Source: Shinella daejeonensis
GTDB taxonomy: Bacteria; Pseudomonadota; Alphaproteobacteria; Rhizobiales; Rhizobiaceae
DNA: 37,414 nt
Assembly: GCF_024281235.1 (NCBI RefSeq)
Contig: NZ_JAHWXY010000018.1
Span: forward strand, 1 to 37,414
Reading direction: 5' to 3'
Made by a program: the position numbers and the translations under genes. Below are positions 34,157 to 37,414 of this stretch, one piece after another. The notes under the pieces are model-generated. The model saw nothing but the letters and a program-made list of their open reading frames with translations, was not told the DNA's origin and did no database searches. Every line of letters starts with the position of its first letter. Position 1 is the first letter of the stretch.

Positions 34157-35293
34157 TCAACGTCCTGCCGGCTCGAATACAAGGTCGCGGGTGACGATGA
34201 TCCTGACCGGGAAGCCGGGCCGGACGGTCAGCGTCGGCGCGACCTGCAACTGGCGCTGGACGATCTGCTGGCCGGCCTGATTGACGGTATCCTGCGCCCC
34301 GTCGCGGATGGCGCGGATCAGCCGGTCCTCGTCGCTGGTGGCAAGTTCGGTTCCGACCGCGAGCAGCGTGGACAGCCCTGCGGCTTTCATCAGATCCCAC
34401 CAGTGATAATCGACGCCATCCTCAAGGCCGGCGTAGCCGCTGGCGTCCGCGCCCGGCAGGCGCTCCAGAACGATGGAACGGCCGCCCGGCAGGATCAGGC
34501 GGTTCCAGACTAGCAACACGCGGCGCTGGTCGAAGGTCACGCCGTCATCATACTGGCCGATGATGCGCGTTCCCTGCGGGATCAGGAGCAGCGAGCCGGT
34601 CGGGCTGTCATAGACGTTCTCCGTCACCTGCGCGGTGATCTGGCCCGGAAGGTCGGAACGGATGCCGGTGATGAGTGCGGCGGGGATCACGGCCCCGGCC
34701 TGAAGGATATAGGGCGATACCGGCGGCGCAACGCGATCCGGGGCGACGGTCTGCCGATCCACCGGCCCGTTGAGAAACGCCGCGTGGCGATCCTGTGTCG
34801 CGGGCTGCCCGCCGAGGCCAAGCCCGGCAAGGCCGGGCGTGGCCGTTCCTGCCGGCGATCCCGTGCGCGGGCCGGACTGGAAAAAGACGTTGCTCAAGCG
34901 CGCGGCTTCTTCCTCTGCGAGCCGGCGCTGTTCCTCGGGATCGACTGCGGGCGTCGTCATGACAGGCGGTGCAACGGGCTGGCCCCGGTTCTGCGCGTCG
35001 AGGATCGGACGGCCGAGGTCGCCCGGCAATGCCGGCCCCAAGACGGGGCCGGTGTAGTCGCGCGGCAGGCCGGACAAGCCGTCCGCCGTGGGGCGGTTCT
35101 CGGTCGAATAGAGTTCGTCGCCGCCCGATCCTGCATCGCGGGTCTGGAGCGCGTAAATCAGCGCCCCGCCGATGCCGAGAAGCGCGACGGCTCCGACGCC
35201 TGCCAGCATCTTGCGGGACAGGCGGGTGACGCGGGGCGGTTCGGCGCGCAGCCGCATGGGTGCGGCGGTATCGGTAATCGTGTTGTCTGTCAT
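34157..35293 (-). CDS. trbI: Conjugal transfer protein TrbI
   Basis: TrbI is the VirB10-like component of the P-type mating-pair apparatus, spanning from inner to outer membrane. The 378-residue protein has a short cytoplasmic N-tail, one membrane helix (about 29-50: MLAGVGAVALLGIGGALIYAL), a proline-rich periplasmic linker (about 70-180), and the C-terminal VirB10 beta-barrel domain. The latter shows LQAGAVIPAALITGIRSDLPGQITAQV, SLLLIPQGTRIIGQYD and the DGVDYHWWDLMKAAGLSTLLAVG antenna region. Its ATG overlaps the trbG stop codon as ATGA. Confidence 0.95.
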   Translation of the reverse strand: MTDNTITDTAAPMRLRAEPPRVTRLSRKMLAGVGAVALLGIGGALIYALQTRDAGSGGDELYSTENRPTADGLSGLPRDYTGPVLGPALPGDLGRPILDAQNRGQPVAPPVMTTPAVDPEEQRRLAEEEAARLSNVFFQSGPRTGSPAGTATPGLAGLGLGGQPATQDRHAAFLNGPVDRQTVAPDRVAPPVSPYILQAGAVIPAALITGIRSDLPGQITAQVTENVYDSPTGSLLLIPQGTRIIGQYDDGVTFDQRRVLLVWNRLILPGGRSIVLERLPGADASGYAGLEDGVDYHWWDLMKAAGLSTLLAVGTELATSDEDRLIRAIRDGAQDTVNQAGQQIVQRQLQVAPTLTVRPGFPVRIIVTRDLVFEPAGR

Positions 35294-36291
35294 GACGGGG
35301 AGCCTCCGGTCGCGCTGGCGGGCTGTGTGACGGCGGCCTGCGTCGGGTTGGTGCGGACGATCCTGACGACCTGCTGGCGGTTTCCGCTACCAAGGAGCAA
35401 CTCGGCCGCGCCGAACAGGCGGTCCACGATCAGGACGTTCTGGTGGATGCGGGAATTGACGATCTGCGGCTCGCCGTTCGATCCAAGCACGAAGATCGGC
35501 GGCATCTCGCCCTGCACGATCCCGGCCGGGAAGACGACATAGACGCGCCTGCCATCGTCGAAGACGGAAACCGGCCGCCATGGCGGGCTGTCGCCCTGCA
35601 CCTGTAAGGCGTAGCGATAGTTCCGCGCCGCCTCGGCCGGAATGACGGGTGCGACCGGGACCGTCTGGCGCTGGCCGGCAGGCGGTGCCGGATAGGCCCA
35701 TGCCACGGCCGGCATGTAGAGCGATTCCCGCGCGCGCAGCTCGAGCATGTATGTGCGCCGGTCGGTGGTGACGACAAGGTTGGTGGAAATGTCCGGCCGC
35801 GTCGGCTTCACGAGGATATGGACGCGGCGGTTTGCACCGCTGCCGCTCTCGGTGTCGCCGATGATCCAGCGGGCGGTGTCGCCGGCTGCGATCGGCCCCG
35901 CGCCTGTCAGGCTCTCACCCGGCTCCAGCGCGATCGTGGTGATCTGTCCGACTGCGGCATAGACCTGATAGAGCGCGCCTTCGCTCCACGGATATATCTG
36001 GATCGCGTTGTAGTAGCCTTCGCGGCGCGGCTCGACACGGGCGGCGGCATTGGCGTTCTCAACGCGGCCGGTCGGTGTGCCGGCAGCCTCGCCGCCCCGC
36101 GCCACGGTCCATGCCGGAGGCGTGTGCAGCGGCCGGGGCGTGTCGTTGGTGACGGTCGCCTGCACGGTCGGCAGCGGCGGCACGCTGGCGTCGTAGCTGA
36201 ATTGCGGCGTCCGGTTGGTGGCGCAGCCTGCGAGCATGGTGGCCGAAAGCAGCACGGCCGCGATTGCCGGGGTGTGGGTGATCGCCCTCAT
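35290..36291 (-). CDS. trbG: Conjugal transfer protein TrbG
   Basis: TrbG is the VirB9-like outer-membrane-complex component that pairs with TrbI and a VirB7-like lipoprotein. The 333-residue protein has a lipobox (LLSATMLAGC, Cys23), so it may itself be lipidated and take over a VirB7 role. The VirB9/CagX domain is seen in IYPWSEGALYQVYAAVGQITTIALEPGE, NLVVTTDRRTYMLELRA, YRYALQV and VYVVFPAGI. The start at 36291 overlaps the trbF stop (ATGA); an open frame upstream to 36453 belongs to trbF sequence. Confidence 0.95.
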   Translation of the reverse strand: MRAITHTPAIAAVLLSATMLAGCATNRTPQFSYDASVPPLPTVQATVTNDTPRPLHTPPAWTVARGGEAAGTPTGRVENANAAARVEPRREGYYNAIQIYPWSEGALYQVYAAVGQITTIALEPGESLTGAGPIAAGDTARWIIGDTESGSGANRRVHILVKPTRPDISTNLVVTTDRRTYMLELRARESLYMPAVAWAYPAPPAGQRQTVPVAPVIPAEAARNYRYALQVQGDSPPWRPVSVFDDGRRVYVVFPAGIVQGEMPPIFVLGSNGEPQIVNSRIHQNVLIVDRLFGAAELLLGSGNRQQVVRIVRTNPTQAAVTQPASATGGSPS

Positions 36292-36977
36292 TGGCTCATC
36301 TCCCGCGACCACGAAATTGCATTGACGTAAATTCCCAGCGGATTGGCGCGCAGACGCTCGGCGTCGCGCGGGGGCTGGATCACGATGGTCAGGATGGCCG
36401 TCCATCGTTCGGTCGTGGAAAGCTGGCTGTTCTCGAAATGCCTTTCCGTCCACGCGACGCGGAAACTGTTGGGCGAGGCCCGGATGACGCTGGACACCTC
36501 GACGGCGACCTGCTGGCGACCGACGCGCGTGAAGGGATCATTGGCGCGGGCGTAGTCGTTCAATGCCGCCGCGCCGCGATCCGTGGTCCACTCATACGCC
36601 CGAAGCCAGTTCTGGCGGACAATGATCGCGTCGGCCGGAATCGCGCGCACCTGTTCGATGAAGCGGCCGAGATGGAAAGCGATCTGCGGATCGGTGGGGC
36701 GATAGTCGGCGTTGGCGGGCGCAACGGTCTGCGCCTGACCGAGATTGTCCACCTGCACCACCCACGGCACCACGGTCCCACGTGCGGACTGCCAGACCAG
36801 CGCCGAGGCGAAGCCGGCGGACAGGATCAGCGAGCCGAAGGCCATGAGCCGCCAGTTCTTCGCCTGCACGCGGGCCGAGCCGATGCGCTCGTCCCATGCC
36901 TGCGCGGCCTTCTGATAGGGCGTCTCGGGTTCCGGCGATTTGCCGTAATGGGTTGCTGGTCGTTTGAAGATGCTCAT
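36288..36977 (-). CDS. trbF: Conjugal transfer protein TrbF
   Basis: TrbF is the VirB8-like inner-membrane assembly factor. The 229-residue protein has a cytoplasmic N-tail with YQKAAQAWDERIGSARVQAKNWRLMAF in pieces, a single membrane helix (about 44-66), and a periplasmic NTF2-like domain containing PTDPQIAFHLGRFIEQVRAIP and NWLRAYEWTTDRG. The C-terminus NPLGIYVNAISWSRE is typical of the family. The gene overlaps trbL upstream and trbG downstream by ATGA junctions, so the operon is translationally coupled throughout. Confidence 0.95.
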   Translation of the reverse strand: MSIFKRPATHYGKSPEPETPYQKAAQAWDERIGSARVQAKNWRLMAFGSLILSAGFASALVWQSARGTVVPWVVQVDNLGQAQTVAPANADYRPTDPQIAFHLGRFIEQVRAIPADAIIVRQNWLRAYEWTTDRGAAALNDYARANDPFTRVGRQQVAVEVSSVIRASPNSFRVAWTERHFENSQLSTTERWTAILTIVIQPPRDAERLRANPLGIYVNAISWSREMSQ

Positions 36978-37414
36978 GAGCGGTCACTTTCGGAAAGGCT
37001 GATGGAGGAACCGGAGCCGTGGCTGTCGCCGGAGCGCACCGCATGGGCTGCCATGGTGGTGCCGTGGTTCATGGCCTGCGAGCGACGCATCCGCTGCGCC
37101 CATGCGGGCGGGCTGCCGGCCGGGCCGGATGCTGCTGCGACAGGATCGGCGCTAGTGCCGCCGACCGTGCCTGCGGTGGAAGAACCGCCGGTCATGCCAA
37201 AAGCCGCGCGTGCGCCACCGGAAAAGCTTGATTTGACGGATTCGGTGGCTTTCGAGACGGCGCGCTTCAAGGGAGAGACGGCCGCCGATCCTGCGGCGCG
37301 GGCAACACCGCCAAGGCCGGAAGCGACACCGGCCGCGCCAGACTGGCCGAGCGCGCCGACGCTATAGGCCGCGGTTGCCGCGCCCGCGGCCGTCGCGCCG
37401 CCGCGGACGGCCGC
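36974..37414 (-). CDS. trbL: Conjugal transfer protein TrbL, C-terminal part (5' end outside window)
   Basis: TrbL is the VirB6-like polytopic inner-membrane channel component. Only about 146 C-terminal residues are present. They form the low-complexity Ala/Gly/Ser-rich cytoplasmic tail expected after the membrane helices (AAYSVGALGQSGAAGVASGLGG, then PPAWAQRMRRSQAMNHGTT). The frame is open to the right edge. The stop codon overlaps the trbF start. Assignment rests on tail character plus operon position (L-F-G-I). Confidence 0.88.
   Translation of the reverse strand, partial: AAVRGGATAAGAATAAYSVGALGQSGAAGVASGLGGVARAAGSAAVSPLKRAVSKATESVKSSFSGGARAAFGMTGGSSTAGTVGGTSADPVAAASGPAGSPPAWAQRMRRSQAMNHGTTMAAHAVRSGDSHGSGSSISLSESDRS

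Larger units (their letters stand above)
27639..37414. mobile_element. Integrative and conjugative element, left part (continues past the window)
   Basis: The span is bounded by tRNA-Ser on the left. It carries a large serine recombinase, an HTH regulator, resistance-like cargo (streptothricin-type acetyltransferase, DHA2 exporter), a LysR regulator and the end of a Trb-type mating-pair operon (DUF2274, trbI, trbG, trbF, trbL). The acetyltransferase-exporter-LysR stretch looks less GC-rich than both the host genes and the trb genes, suggesting several sources. Relaxase, coupling protein and right end are not visible. Confidence 0.75.

Noticed and set aside
36291-37367. 358-codon plus-strand frame opposite trbF and trbL
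   Set aside because: It is the shadow of two firmly identified trb genes.

Overview
The window reads as chromosome of a Rhizobiaceae-type alphaproteobacterium (Ensifer/Sinorhizobium, Rhizobium or Shinella-like). The evidence is high GC coding sequence, an iolY-iolR-iolCDEB myo-inositol cluster in the order I recall from Sinorhizobium, short rhizobial mosaic repeats, and a CtrA-type site. Genus-level placement is inference only.

Positions 1-27548 are an ordinary, densely packed core region. In order it holds: the 3' end of ETF-ubiquinone oxidoreductase, the Mg2+ channel MgtE, an L,D-transpeptidase lipoprotein, a two-gene ProX/ProW-type ABC importer without an adjacent ATPase, a DHA1 MFS exporter, a diacylglycerol kinase-like lipid kinase, a divergent glutamine-synthetase-like ligase and class III aminotransferase pair (polyamine or amine catabolism type), AMP nucleosidase, a YnfA membrane protein, two very small membrane proteins, a YfcG-like glutathione transferase, a short Sel1-like protein, a HisC-like aminotransferase, glutaryl-CoA dehydrogenase and a PHB-depolymerase-family esterase. 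The inositol cluster follows (iolB, iolE, iolD, iolC, iolR on the minus strand and an iolY-like dehydrogenase on the plus strand). It carries three copies of a TGAAA-N6-TTCCA / GGAA-N6-TTCT type operator around iolR.

At 27549-27638 there is an intact tRNA-Ser(GCU). Immediately beyond its 3' end begins an integrative element that runs off the right edge. Its left end carries a minus-strand operon of an acidic hypothetical protein, a winged-helix regulator and a large serine recombinase. The recombinase frame runs through the whole tRNA in antisense and about 270 bp into the host DNA, so its last roughly 119 codons are encoded outside the element. Cargo follows: a streptothricin-acetyltransferase-like GNAT and a DHA2 multidrug exporter, then a LysR regulator. 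From 33930 to the edge lies a tightly coupled Trb-type conjugation operon (trbL-trbF-trbG-trbI-DUF2274, every junction to trbI overlapping as ATGA), so the element is probably an ICE.

Between the acetyltransferase and the exporter lies a decayed second copy of the DUF2274/trbI junction (about 30939-31112) with an internal deletion of about 0.8 kb. It shows that this side of the trb operon has been rebuilt at least once. The tRNA/recombinase boundary and the trb relic are the two most informative observations.
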